A DNA stretch of 64,000 nt from Patiria pectinifera (Eukaryota; Echinodermata; Asteroidea; Valvatida; Asterinidae), in NCBI GenBank assembly GCA_029964075.1, contig CM057142.1:29080392-29144391 (forward strand), given 5' to 3'. Numbering within the stretch: the stretch's first letter is position 1; the number at the start of each line of letters is the position of its first letter. Shown piece after piece: positions 55,214 through 64,000 of this stretch. Below the pieces are notes generated by a model. The model was not told the DNA's origin. It did not search any database and saw only the letters and a program-made list of their open reading frames with translations. A program made the translations under genes and the position numbers.

Positions 55214-55280
55214 TTCGGTCTTTGTTGGTCTTTACCGGTACAATGCGAGAATACAAATTGAGCATAAGCATCAACAACCA
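55214..55280 (+). CDS. Candidate internal exon (TGTMREYKLSISINNQ)
   Basis: Acceptor GTTTTTCCTGTAG, donor GTAAGTAA at 55281. With incoming phase 1 it reads RSLLVFTGTMREYKLSISIN and NQ, and its last two bases (CA) join the first G of the exon at 55767 to give Q. The 67-bp length and both phases fit the next exon exactly. Domain unknown. Likely part of the lectin-domain gene by strand and position. Confidence 0.45.
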
Positions 55281-55766
55281 GTAAGTAATTAATAACATAA
55301 CTCATTAAATGTAATCATAAACAATGAGTATATTGATATGTATATAGAGAATAATTAATTGCCCATGTTGCAGAAAATAAATGAGCCCATGAAAAATCCC
55401 CGCAATTTCCACAGATCACTTATACTATATCTCAAAAGAGTCTTTACTTTATTGTTTAATTAAACTAATGCTTATCAAACTCACCCGTCAGTGATTATAG
55501 AAAGGGATTAGATCTGATGGGGAAATTTACGGCCGGTAGAAAACTGACAAAGCAGCCCTTGACGGCAAGGAAAAAGAGCGCCACCAATTGGCGAGAGAAC
55601 TTTTTGGAGCAACAACATGAGCAACAACCATTGATCTCCTATGTATACACAGACTGTTATGGAGATCAATGGCAACAACCATAGACATTTAAGGGCGCCC
55701 TCTCTCTTTCCCTGAATGCGTCAGATTCAACACGGACAACCGTCTATTTATATTTTCTTATCTCAG
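55281..55766 (+). other. Intron between the two candidate exons
   Basis: Bounded by GTAAGT and TTTTCTTATCTCAG. Contains CCATTGATCTCC and GGAGATCAATGG, a 12-bp perfect inverted repeat (about 55629-55674). Confidence 0.45.
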
Positions 55767-55884
55767 GCGTGCAGGTTCGGTGATTAATTGTACGAAACAA
55801 GACTGCGAGTTCTACCGCGAGATTCCATTCAGCAGGTGCCCTTTTCTTTATGGGTGCACTGAATTACATAGTGAGAATTTCTAA
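55767..55884 (+). CDS. Candidate C-terminal exon, cysteine-rich
   Basis: Acceptor TTTTCTTATCTCAG. The first base completes a glutamine codon; then RAGSVINCTKQDCEFYREIP, FSRCPFLYGCTELHSENF, stop TAA at 55882. Four cysteines in 38 residues fit an extracellular protein. AATAAA follows at 55952, 68 bp after the stop. Together with the 55214 exon this gives a coherent gene end on the plus strand. Confidence 0.5.
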
Positions 55885-55951
55885 CACCCCCTCCCCCACA
55901 ACCCCTTTTGAAAACGGGACCGTTTGGCTTTAAAAACGGTGAAATTGTGTA

Positions 55952-55957
55952 AATAAA
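55952..55957 (+). terminator. Poly(A) signal AATAAA
   Basis: Canonical hexamer 68 bp downstream of the TAA at 55882-55884. Confidence 0.45.
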
Positions 55958-55959
55958 CC

Positions 55960-56215
55960 CGAGGACCAACTCCCTGTTTCGGGATTTCCATCTGAGGGAA
56001 GGCTTGATAAAGTTACGGTTATCAAGCCTGAGAAGGAAACTAGCACCTCGCAGAATCGAGGTAGCTCGGGCGGGATAAGCTTATGCCTATTAATATGTCG
56101 CTCCTGGAACCGGCTCCAGGATTCTGTCACTTTTTTCTTCTCTATCCTCCTAAGGAGGAGAGAGAGGAGATCGACAGAAGTGGGTAAACAGGTCAAGAAC
56201 CTATCATTTTGACCC
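55960..56215. repeat. Cluster of consecutive short perfect hairpins
   Basis: GGCTTGATAA-agttacgg-TTATCAAGCC (about 56001-56028), CCTCG-cagaat-CGAGG (56046-56061), ATAAGCTTAT, TCCTGGA-accggc-TCCAGGA, TCCTCC-taa-GGAGGA follow one another within 160 bp. Their joint function, if any, is unknown. Confidence 0.6.
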
Positions 56216-56230
56216 CGAAGTCTCATTTTA

Positions 56231-56724
56231 CTATAGGGTTGCAGACCAGTTAATCGGTCGGAAATTGCCTACGCCGGCCAAATCACGATTTGCATGCCCT
56301 CAAAATCTTCAGTATTTGAGCATGCTGTGGGCCATGAACTTGAGGATTTGTAAAAAAAAAATGGTTGGAAGCCGTGCACAGGACTGTGAGCTTGTAGTTC
56401 CGTTCAACTCGGATGAAATTGGGGGCCTTAAAGCGCTCTATTTTGCAATGGAGTGTAGGCATCGTTTTTCAAAATTGGCGATGGGCTTCAGGACTATTTT
56501 CAGGGGTGATCATCTTCGGATGGAAATTTCTCCTAAAAGTCATCAGTTGACACCCCCCCCCCTCCCCCCAAATTGAAAAGAAAATGAAAGATGATGAAAT
56601 AAACTTTAATTTGATGTGTGTCTCCAACACCTTGGAGAGTTGTGAGTATTTTCCCCGAATTTCTGAAGTGGGAGCATTTACCATTGGGGTCTATGGAAGT
56701 TTATTTACTGGTCTGCGACCATAG
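56231..56724 (+). mobile_element. GGTTGCAGACC family (C), copy 2 (longest)
   Basis: Left end CTATAGGGTTGCAGACCAGT and right end ACTGGTCTGCGACCATAG are inverted repeats with two small differences. Interior: GAAATTGCCTACGCCGGCC, AAATTGGCGATGGGCTTCAG, GGGTGATCATCTTCGGATGG, AACTTTAATTTGATGTGTGT, CCTTGGAGAGTTGTGAGTAT. It matches 11949-12258 in reverse and 57160-57434 forward. It is 494 bp with no transposase frame. Confidence 0.8.
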
Positions 56725-57159
56725 AGCAGCATCTCTGATGCTTATTGGTCGACCATCACGTCCAAAGTCACGCCTGTTGAAAAATGCTGCTGCCCTCTGT
56801 TGATCAAATTGAATTTTCCCGTTTATCGTGGCATCGTGTGTCGAGCCATAATACAATACTATCCAACGCTTGCAATGAGTCAGTGGTATCTACTTTGAAA
56901 CCCATATTATTAGATCAAACATTTAGCCTGAACGTTTTGGAAAGCAAAATAAGCCCAACAATAACCTCTATACGCAACATTTACATGCACTTAAATTTTA
57001 GTAAGCCAATTTTGTAATTTTGGTTTTTTTTTCGCATACAAGGGTTTGTTAAAAACAATAAGAATAAAACAAAATCCGGGAAATTTGAATGAAGGTAACT
57101 GAATCGGACCTGGTCTCTGCTCAAATGTGTAATGGAGATAAGAGGATAGAGGGATCAGT
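56725..57159. other. No gene recognised
   Basis: Lies between two copies of the same repeat family. Short frames only. Confidence 0.35.
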
Positions 57160-57434
57160 TTTAAAATGGCGATGAAGTTCGTCGCTTCGCGTAACGGGGG
57201 TAATTTATCTTTCAGAAGAAAATACAACCCCCAAAGTCAGGGGAATTTATAACCTTAAAAACTTGGACACAAGATGGAGATGATAAGAAATAACTTTAAT
57301 TGGATGCATGTTGTTTAAACACCCTATGATAGTAGTTGAGTACTTTCCGTGATACTTGGGGAAGTGAGAATTATATTTATCGTTATCTTACTCTTAGCCT
57401 TTTATATTAATCATATCACTGGCCTGCGGCCAAA
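57160..57434 (+). mobile_element. GGTTGCAGACC family (C), copy 3, degenerate
   Basis: AAAATGGCGATGAAGTTCG, TAACTTTAATTGGATGCATG, TTTCCGTGATACTTGGGG, GAAGTGAG and ACTGGCCTGCGGCC follow the order of the right half of 56231-56724. The left end is not defined. Confidence 0.6.
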
Positions 57435-58327
57435 ATAAGGTGACTACGCTCGTCGGTTTTTCGAAGGGACCACCTACCCGGGCTCAACCTCGGACGGAGA
57501 TCCCGTGGACAAAACCCAACAGGAGATTAGAACTATGGGGATCGCGACGAAAAAGAAGGAATTGAAGTCATCCGGCAAAGGCACAGCGTATTATCAGGCT
57601 TATGGTTTTATAATCCAGGCTGGTTTTTGTGTGTATGGGGCGATTAGCATTATCGACCCCCGACTCTAATCCGGTGGTAATCTTATAGAAAGCTTCCTAT
57701 TTGGGTCTCACACAAAAGTCCAAAGCCGGTAAAAGGTCTCTCTGGTCTTACTACTTTTTTAGTAGCCTACGCTCATCCTCTATCATAGGGACTATCAATA
57801 CATTATTTCGACCCGGTACCGGTATAACAGAGCATACTACACGCTGTCAATAATTCATGAAATGTTGCGATCATGGTTTGTATTCCCTAGCTCAAATGTT
57901 ATTTTTCTATGAATAGCCTCTGGAAAATGTATTTCCTTTCTGCACGATCATCTATATATCGACACAGGATCATGATAACACTATTTTCAAGCTCAACCCC
58001 CATAGCGTTTGAAAAAAAAATGGTTGCAAAGTCGTACTTTATAGCCATGATGACGGTACAAAGAACACTTGAGAGTAATGACATATTCAGCAGATGGGTT
58101 TAATTGATTGATTTTCGATTCAACGTGTAAACTGTTTAGTTATTATAGTCGTGAAAAAAAGTACTCCAGGCCATTCTTAATCCTGTCCCAGAAATAAAAT
58201 CAATAAATAACGGATTGTGTAAATAACGCACAGGGCCTACCACTATATTCAAATGAATTTACGATCAGGAAACATTTCGTTCATTCCATCAGATGGAAAA
58301 CGTGAAAGATAAAACAAAAACCATACA
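57435..58327. other. No gene recognised
   Basis: Mixed composition; a GC-richer block at 57440-57740 has no recognised exon. Confidence 0.35.
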
Positions 58328-58544
58328 TACACTGTAAAAAAGGTTGGATAACGCACCGTTGGGCAATGTAATTTACCCAGCATTGGTATGAAATCACCTC
58401 GTATTGGGTTGAATTGGGTAAAACTTTCAAACTATTGGGAAGATTTTGCCCATTGCAAGAGTGTAGGCAGTTAATAATTCGACCAGCATTGGTCGAATTA
58501 TCAACCCATTTTCCCCAACTTTTTTTTTTTTTTTTTACAGTGTA
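58328..58544. mobile_element. MITE with CACTGTAAAA termini
   Basis: TACACTGTAAAAAAGGTTGG at the left pairs with CCAACTTTT, a T-run, and TTTTACAGTGTA at the right. TA flanks CACTG on both sides, compatible with a TA target (mariner-like), although this is the outer base pair of the repeat itself. A perfect internal hairpin AATTCGACCA-gcat-TGGTCGAATT lies near 58474-58497. Confidence 0.65.
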
Positions 58545-58972
58545 GTAGGTTACATAGCAGGAATAATCTCTATTAGTTCTTTCTTCAAATTTCAACCATT
58601 CTTCAGACCAATGGTCAAATAGTATAATATCAAACAATAAAACACACGCACCGTTATTTTGGTGTTTAATCCTTGGCTATGTATTTTTGAAATACTTCCG
58701 GAATACGTATTGAGATAAGCTAGGCTATGCCTATCAAAACCTCAATAAATACAGTCAGTTCTCTAAATGGCAAATAACATGTACAGGCACCCAAAATAAA
58801 TTTTGAAATGAAATTAGAAAACTTATGTTTCAGCTACAATAATTTATCCCGAACGGAACAGAGATCATGCCTATTCTGTCTGTCGCAAAAAGTCAATAGA
58901 TGGCGCTCATTATTTTGATAAAAGGACAGTTTTTACCATCGAGAGTTTGGATCCTCTGTACTGTGCCATACC

Positions 58973-59062
58973 ATGGAGCTAGGAGCAGAGGCCATAACTC
59001 TAGTGGGAAAAACGTCAAACAACCTGCGTTTTAGAATCAAGGCAGATATCTCAGGTATTTAA
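58973..59062 (+). CDS. Short ORF or possible first exon (MELGAEAITLVGKTS)
   Basis: ATG in a favourable context (ATACCATGG). It reads MELGAEAITLVGKTSNNLRF and RIKADISGI, then stop. A weak donor (TCAG, then GTATTT at 59055) would let it be a spliced first exon. It could also be chance or an upstream ORF. Not recognised. Confidence 0.2.
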   Translation: MELGAEAITLVGKTSNNLRFRIKADISGI

Positions 59063-59335
59063 GTTTCTTTCATTGCATGATATCTTATCTCGAAAACGCG
59101 GGAATTTTCTCCCCCTCGTAAAAATAAATCAACTGAATAATTATAAAGGTTCGACCACCACAGGTCCGACTCGATTACGCGCAAGCGCAGTATGGTACAC
59201 GGTGGCTGATCGATGACGTATTATAAGCTCAGCAGCAAGTAGTCACGTCACCGCCGCATGCAGCATGTGCATGTAGGCCAGCTGTGTACTACACGTACGT
59301 GTACGTTCGTACTCTATGCATACTGTACATATCCG

Positions 59336-59343
59336 TATAAATA
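59336..59343 (+). promoter_or_regulatory. TATA-box candidate for the Rho GTPase gene
   Basis: TATAAATA in a neutral-GC context about 370-450 bp upstream of the candidate start codons. It would place transcription start near 59367. Position only; not demonstrated. Confidence 0.3.
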
Positions 59344-59789
59344 CAATTTGAAATCGCCGTTGCGATAACACTCGTAACGAACCGAATGCAAGCTTAGCAC
59401 GTGCGATCACTCTGGTAAAAGCAAAGACGGCCCTACACTTTTCCGAAGGGATATTAAACCGAATGTTGCCATTTCTGATGTGGAAATACTTCAGTGGCGC
59501 AGTCTGAAGCTCACAAGAATATGCCAAACTCCTCAAGGATGCTTTACGCCTCGATTTTGGTCGTCACACGAATGGAGCGGATGTAGTGAAATTCCTCCAT
59601 CATCGTCACTTCAGCAGCTGGAACTTCGTGGAAGCTAAGCCGGAAGCCGTTCGAGTAGGCCTACTTGTTTTTCGAAACTCATCTGGCGAGATATTCTGGA
59701 TCCTGCAAATGGTACTCACGGGTTTCACCAAAGAGTACCGCGATCTGGAGACCTTCCAACCCTACAGTCCGACCGCGTCTAGTGCAATC

Positions 59790-60078
59790 ATGCCTCCCCA
59801 GGCTCAATCCCCTACCGCCCACCATCACCACCACCACCGGGACCACCAACACTCGCCCGCCGTGACGGTCGGCATGGGTTCCCCGCCAAAGACGGCGCGG
59901 GCCCCGACAACTTCCAACATTTTTAGAACCGATTCGGCGAACGAGGAAGACATTGATACCAAAGTCAAGTGTGTTTTAATTGGTGATGGAGCAGTGGGCA
60001 AGACTAGTCTAGTGGTCAGCTATACAACAAATGGATACCCCTTGCAATATGTTCCAACAGCATTTGATAATTATTCAG
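59790..60078 (+). CDS. rhou: RhoU/RhoV-type (Wrch/Chp) atypical Rho GTPase, coding exon 1
   Basis: A membrane-associated small GTPase that signals to cytoskeletal and adhesion effectors. The N-terminal extension [16 protein letters not shown] continues through a His/Pro/Ser-rich stretch (about 60 residues), then [20 protein letters not shown]. The P-loop is GDGAVGKT, followed by [19 protein letters not shown] with switch I YVPTAFDN. The extension plus YTTNGYP is diagnostic of RhoU/RhoV rather than Cdc42 or Rac. I prefer the ATG at 59790 because vertebrate RhoU and RhoV also begin MPP; an in-frame ATG at 59709 ([12 protein letters not shown]) would add 27 residues and cannot be excluded. The exon ends in phase 1 at TATTCAG before GTGAGA. 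Vertebrate RhoU has proline-rich SH3-binding sites here; this one has mainly a polyhistidine tract. Confidence 0.9.
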
Positions 60079-62336
60079 GTGAGATAGCCTAATTTTTGTT
60101 TTTAGATATTCAACTTTTTTTTTGCTTCACACCTCTGCAATTTGTGGTTTTTTTTTACACTTGGGGTGCGGTGTATTTTAGATGTCTTTTGTAAACGTTT
60201 TAATTTTTATTGACTTGTATCTTTTTGAGAATGTACATATGTAGGCATTAGTTTAGGCCCTATACAGTCTATCATGTTTCTGTTCAGACGTCAGTTTTTT
60301 AACCTCCCAGAAATTATATAAATGTAAGTTAATTAGTGTTTGTCCAGCTACTTTTACTGTCAAATATTTCTTACACAAGCAAGTTTTTAAAACTGCATCC
60401 TGCTTATTTCATAGTTTTAAACCAAATGATAAGTACACGTATATAAATCATGTAACGCCTTCATCAATTAACACTAGATTGAGATTGAGACAAATGCAAT
60501 TCAGTACATATTGCCAAAAAAAAAGGTGAAGCTCAAAATAATATTTTTACAAAAGTATACAACACTCACTTATTTAACTGTGGAGAATTCATTATTCAAA
60601 ACAAAATCAATGTTCTGCAACTTCCAAATAATATGTAGTCCGTACAGTATTTAAAACTGCCCAGAGATATTATGGGAACTTTCTAATTTTTGAAGTGAAC
60701 GACCTCTCTGCTGATTCAGTGATTGTAAAACATCTCGCACTGTGTGGTTCTCTTCAAGAAGGATATCCTGTCTCCCAAACCACAACTGATAATCCCCTAT
60801 CAGCTGGCTCATCACCACTAAGTTCATAATGAAGGCAGCAGTTAAAGCTAAGAAAAGAAAAGATTGTCAGTCACCTTTTGATGTGGTGTAGGTGGTTCAA
60901 GGGAATTGTGACTCACATTGTGTGCGCCATTCAAAGAGGGTTTCCCATGAATTCTGAACCAATGCAACTCCCACTGAATCACACTTGTTGCATTAATCCA
61001 GGTTGAATTGTGGTTTTGTTCTGTTTTGAAAGAGCACTGTTTACATTGAGTCATCTTCCAAACTCTGAAAGAAGAAATCTGAAAGATTGGTTAACAATGG
61101 ATGTCCCATGGCCAACAACCATGTTTTGTTTTCCAACTCAAAGTCCCATTTGGGACAAACCCTTCACTTTTGTACATTTAGTAAGTGCCTACATATATTT
61201 TTGTATTAATTAACAGTGACTTACGTTGTAGTGGTGGATAAGATTTGTTACCACATCAGTAAATTTACAACCGTCTAAGTTCTAGTACAATTTCATGTAC
61301 AACAAAATTGGACAGCCCTGATATTTTACAAATTTGAGTATTTTTAAGCAAAACTCGCCCTAATACCAAAGAGAGCATTTGTCCATGCTCATGGATTGAC
61401 TTGCCAAATTGTCAAACTATGGTAAATTGGAAAACACCAAAAAGCCTATAGGGGCCTTTTAGGCTATAAATGAATGTATGCCTACTGATGAGTTTGTATG
61501 GCGCCAGTACATGTACACTTGTACATGATCATGTACATGTCTACATGTTGCTGGTTCATATTGCTTGCAGTACCTACAACAAGGCCCATGTTTGTTATTC
61601 ATAGCAGCCTATTGGTGGGCCCCTCCAATGTGTATTGTTGACATTTGAAATTCTATAGAGTCGGGGCCCTTGAGTCATACTACAGCGGGTTGCTGCTGAT
61701 TACTAATAGCGTGTGGGCTGTATTGCAGAAAGGTGTGGAATAAGTCCTGAATATATCACGGCAACAATGCTGGGAATTTGGTAAAGCAATGGGGAATATG
61801 TACACGACATGTGTTTCTGTGTGTGTAACAAGTATTTACTGAGTGGCTGCACAATTAAGGCCACATAAATGTAGGATCATTTGAAAGTACATGTGTAATT
61901 GGAAAAGCACCTACAAATTTAATAATAACAGAAACTTTGCTCAAAGCGAATGTAGGTCTGATATCAAATAGGGGGCCTACCCAGTGTAATAATTCCACCT
62001 GAAATGGTGTGGTTATTAGAAGAAAACAAACATTGGAGGTTGTTTTAACATAGGGTGCCACTCTTTTGTAGTGTGCTTGCAGCAGAGAAATAAACAAGTT
62101 GTGCAAAAGTTTTCTCAGTTTTCTCAAAATGAACACTGAGCTGAAACTGCAGTGGGTTACATACAACTTTGTAAATGCACTCCACTTACGATTTTGAACA
62201 ATCTTGCTGCTTCAAAGACAAAAGGCACAAAATGATTGAATGGTTTGGAAGTGAAATATTCATTAATACAGGTAATAAAGTTTAATACTTGGGAAAAACG
62301 ATAAATAATGTGCATTCTTTCTGCCTTATTTCGCAG
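60079..62336 (+). other. RhoU-like gene intron 1
   Basis: Bounded by GTGAGA and TTATTTCGCAG. Contains an 18-base perfect palindrome at 61520-61537. No other gene was seen in it. Confidence 0.85.
61520..61537. repeat. 18-bp perfect palindrome
   Basis: TGTACATGATCATGTACA, related to the TACATG microsatellite motif; degenerate TACATG units surround it. Confidence 0.9.
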
Positions 62337-62395
62337 TTGTGGTAAGAGTGGATCGAAAGCCCATCAAGATACAGATATGCGACACAGCTGGTCAA
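62337..62395 (+). CDS. rhou: RhoU/RhoV-type Rho GTPase, coding exon 2
   Basis: The join to exon 1 (phase 1) gives NYS then VVVRVDRKPIKIQICDTAGQ. DTAGQ is the G3 box that binds Mg/gamma-phosphate, and the glutamine corresponds to the catalytic residue Q61 of Ras. The acceptor is TTATTTCGCAG and the donor GTAAGT at 62396. The exon is 59 bp and ends in phase 0. The remaining exons (usually starting DEFDKLRPLCY in this family) lie beyond the right edge; none was found up to 64000. Cysteine before DTAGQ is shared with RhoU. Confidence 0.92.
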
Positions 62396-64000
62396 GTAAG
62401 TATCTCGCTGCATTCCTAGTGTGCCTTACTTTAAAAGTCAAGGTCATTTTGTCTCTTAAACCTGAAGACACTTTCGCTCTTCAGTCTGGCAAAGTTGAGC
62501 AATGTGAAAAATGCGGTGCAAGTTCAAACAGGCTTTATTATAATCGCATTGATAATAGATATCCGATGACTCTCTCAAATTTGCTTTTGCGGTGTTAACC
62601 CTTCCCCCAGAATGATAAAACATGGATATTACCGACCGATAATGCCTGTGATCCACCCTATAATCCGTAATCCAACGATTACAGTGATAACTTACATTGT
62701 TTTTCCTGTCCTGGATAAACTTTGTAGAGAGTTTGAACATGGAAGTTCTTTCCGAACATTTCCCGTTGTCCTATTGCTTTGACTTACAAGTTTACGGGTC
62801 TCAGGTTACTTCAATAGACCATTATCATGTTGCAGCCATTTGATTTTTCCCATTCAGATCAGTGTAACCAAAGCGAGGCTGGAAGGAAAAAATAGTCTGG
62901 TTCCTTTTTGCACAAAAACATTAGCATTCAGTACTGTTATTGGATACAGGGAATATGACTGAAATGGTGGCAGCATGATAAAGGTCTAGATACAGCAGCA
63001 TTTTAACAGATTCAAACTGGGCAGAGCATAATGTCCGTCCAAACTGTTGAGTTTCCCCCATTTATTTTCCCAGAACCTCACAAACTCACAAAAGAGATTT
63101 CTTGTTACGTGGTGCAACCGCAAGTTCATTGTTCCTGACTTGAAGTTTCTTCACCATGCAAACCTTCAAGTACCATGAAACGCGCTAATTAAACATACAA
63201 CCTGGACCAGACCCTGCATACATGCGACTGTTTGTGCCACATAAATCATTGGCAAATTCAACAGATAATCACTGCAACACTCGGCTTGTGCCAAATTCCA
63301 CTTGTGGGGTGATTGGATATTAATCGGTATAAATTGGGTGGGGAATGAACTTTGGCCTATTGCTTGAATGAAATGATAGTAGCACACACATTGGTTGCAC
63401 GCTAGAATTTATACTTTGGTGTAGCACAGATACTTGTAGTTCACAGGAAATATGGTTCGGTCATGGTGTAGAAGCCACAGTTAATCTTCACCTCTGTCCC
63501 CTACCGACTTCACTAGTAATTCATCTTAAATGGACGGGACGGATCTCCGGCGCGAAATTACCCGCAAGCCATAAATTGTCCATTGAGATATGTAACTCAG
63601 TCTGCTTTGATTCAGAAGTGAAACCGTTATCGCATCAATCCAGTTTTTGGTGGAGATGTCTCGAGGCTGACCTGACGTGAAGAATGCATTTTAAGCATTT
63701 TTGCATTGCTCATTACAAAACGGAAGGCAGGGGTACAAATAATAACTGGTTAGATGTACATGTGTGTATCTGTCTCCAATTTGGCCCTTTTTGTTTCATC
63801 TTCACCTAAGGGAAAAGGGAAAGCATTACGAACAATTGTCTGCATAAGCTTATTTTGTACTTAAGCCTTATTGATAGACAATCATTATTTCCTGTGCAGC
63901 ACTTTCATTCTTTTTTTGGTACTTCTTTTTTTTTTTTTTTTAATCCTGCGGGACTTCAAATAGAACAGGCCAAAGAAGAGACACTGAAAGTATTGCCCGA
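62396..64000 (+). other. RhoU-like gene intron 2 (to window end)
   Basis: Begins GTAAGT. No following exon with the expected DEFD start was found. A poly-T run lies at about 63926-63942. Confidence 0.7.

Overview
The window is gene-poor, AT-rich animal DNA. It is dense in short non-autonomous DNA transposons, microsatellites, retroelement fragments and local duplications, and carries one 500-N assembly gap (48334-48833). Genes are split into short exons with GT/AG introns. The repeat style (TACATG hexamers, many inverted-repeat MITEs, Kolobok-like TTAA elements, a DIRS-like remnant) and the form of the C-type lectin domain suggest an invertebrate deuterostome, most likely an echinoderm. This is inference; no rRNA or mitochondrial marker is present to confirm it.

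Protein-coding content recognised: (1) a small isolated exon at 8748-8784 (+) with a good acceptor, an ATG and a consensus donor, possibly the first coding exon of an unidentified gene; (2) the first two coding exons of a cytochrome P450, probably CYP2-clan, on the minus strand (49837-49623 and 49258-49113), with the rest not found and possibly partly in the gap; (3) a C-type-lectin-domain gene or pseudogene on the plus strand (52686 to about 53420), with its frame broken by a 4-bp GTAC duplication, plus candidate downstream exons to a cysteine-rich C-terminal exon and poly(A) signal near 55.95 kb; (4) the first two coding exons of a RhoU/RhoV-type atypical Rho GTPase (59790-60078 and 62337-62395, +), running off the right edge.

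Layout: 0-8.7 kb is repeats (tRNA-derived SINE, TTAA-flanked element, 621-bp tandem duplication, MITE with a paralogous empty site, 670-bp hAT-like element with GAGTAC arrays at both ends). 8.7-20 kb is mostly unannotated intron or intergenic DNA with scattered hairpin elements. 20.8-24.7 kb holds a DIRS-like remnant containing an array of about fourteen 148-bp units, followed by the 3' end of a non-LTR retrotransposon. 25-48 kb is unannotated DNA with several inverted-repeat families and a tRNA-like sequence. 49-64 kb holds the genes, interspersed with further MITEs: a 502-bp element with 51-bp arms, an hAT-like MITE with a perfect 8-bp target duplication, and a GGTTGCAGACC family.

The genes do not form a pathway. 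The main story is repeat biology: at least nine inverted-repeat families, several with recognisable target-site duplications, and one natural filled/empty site pair.
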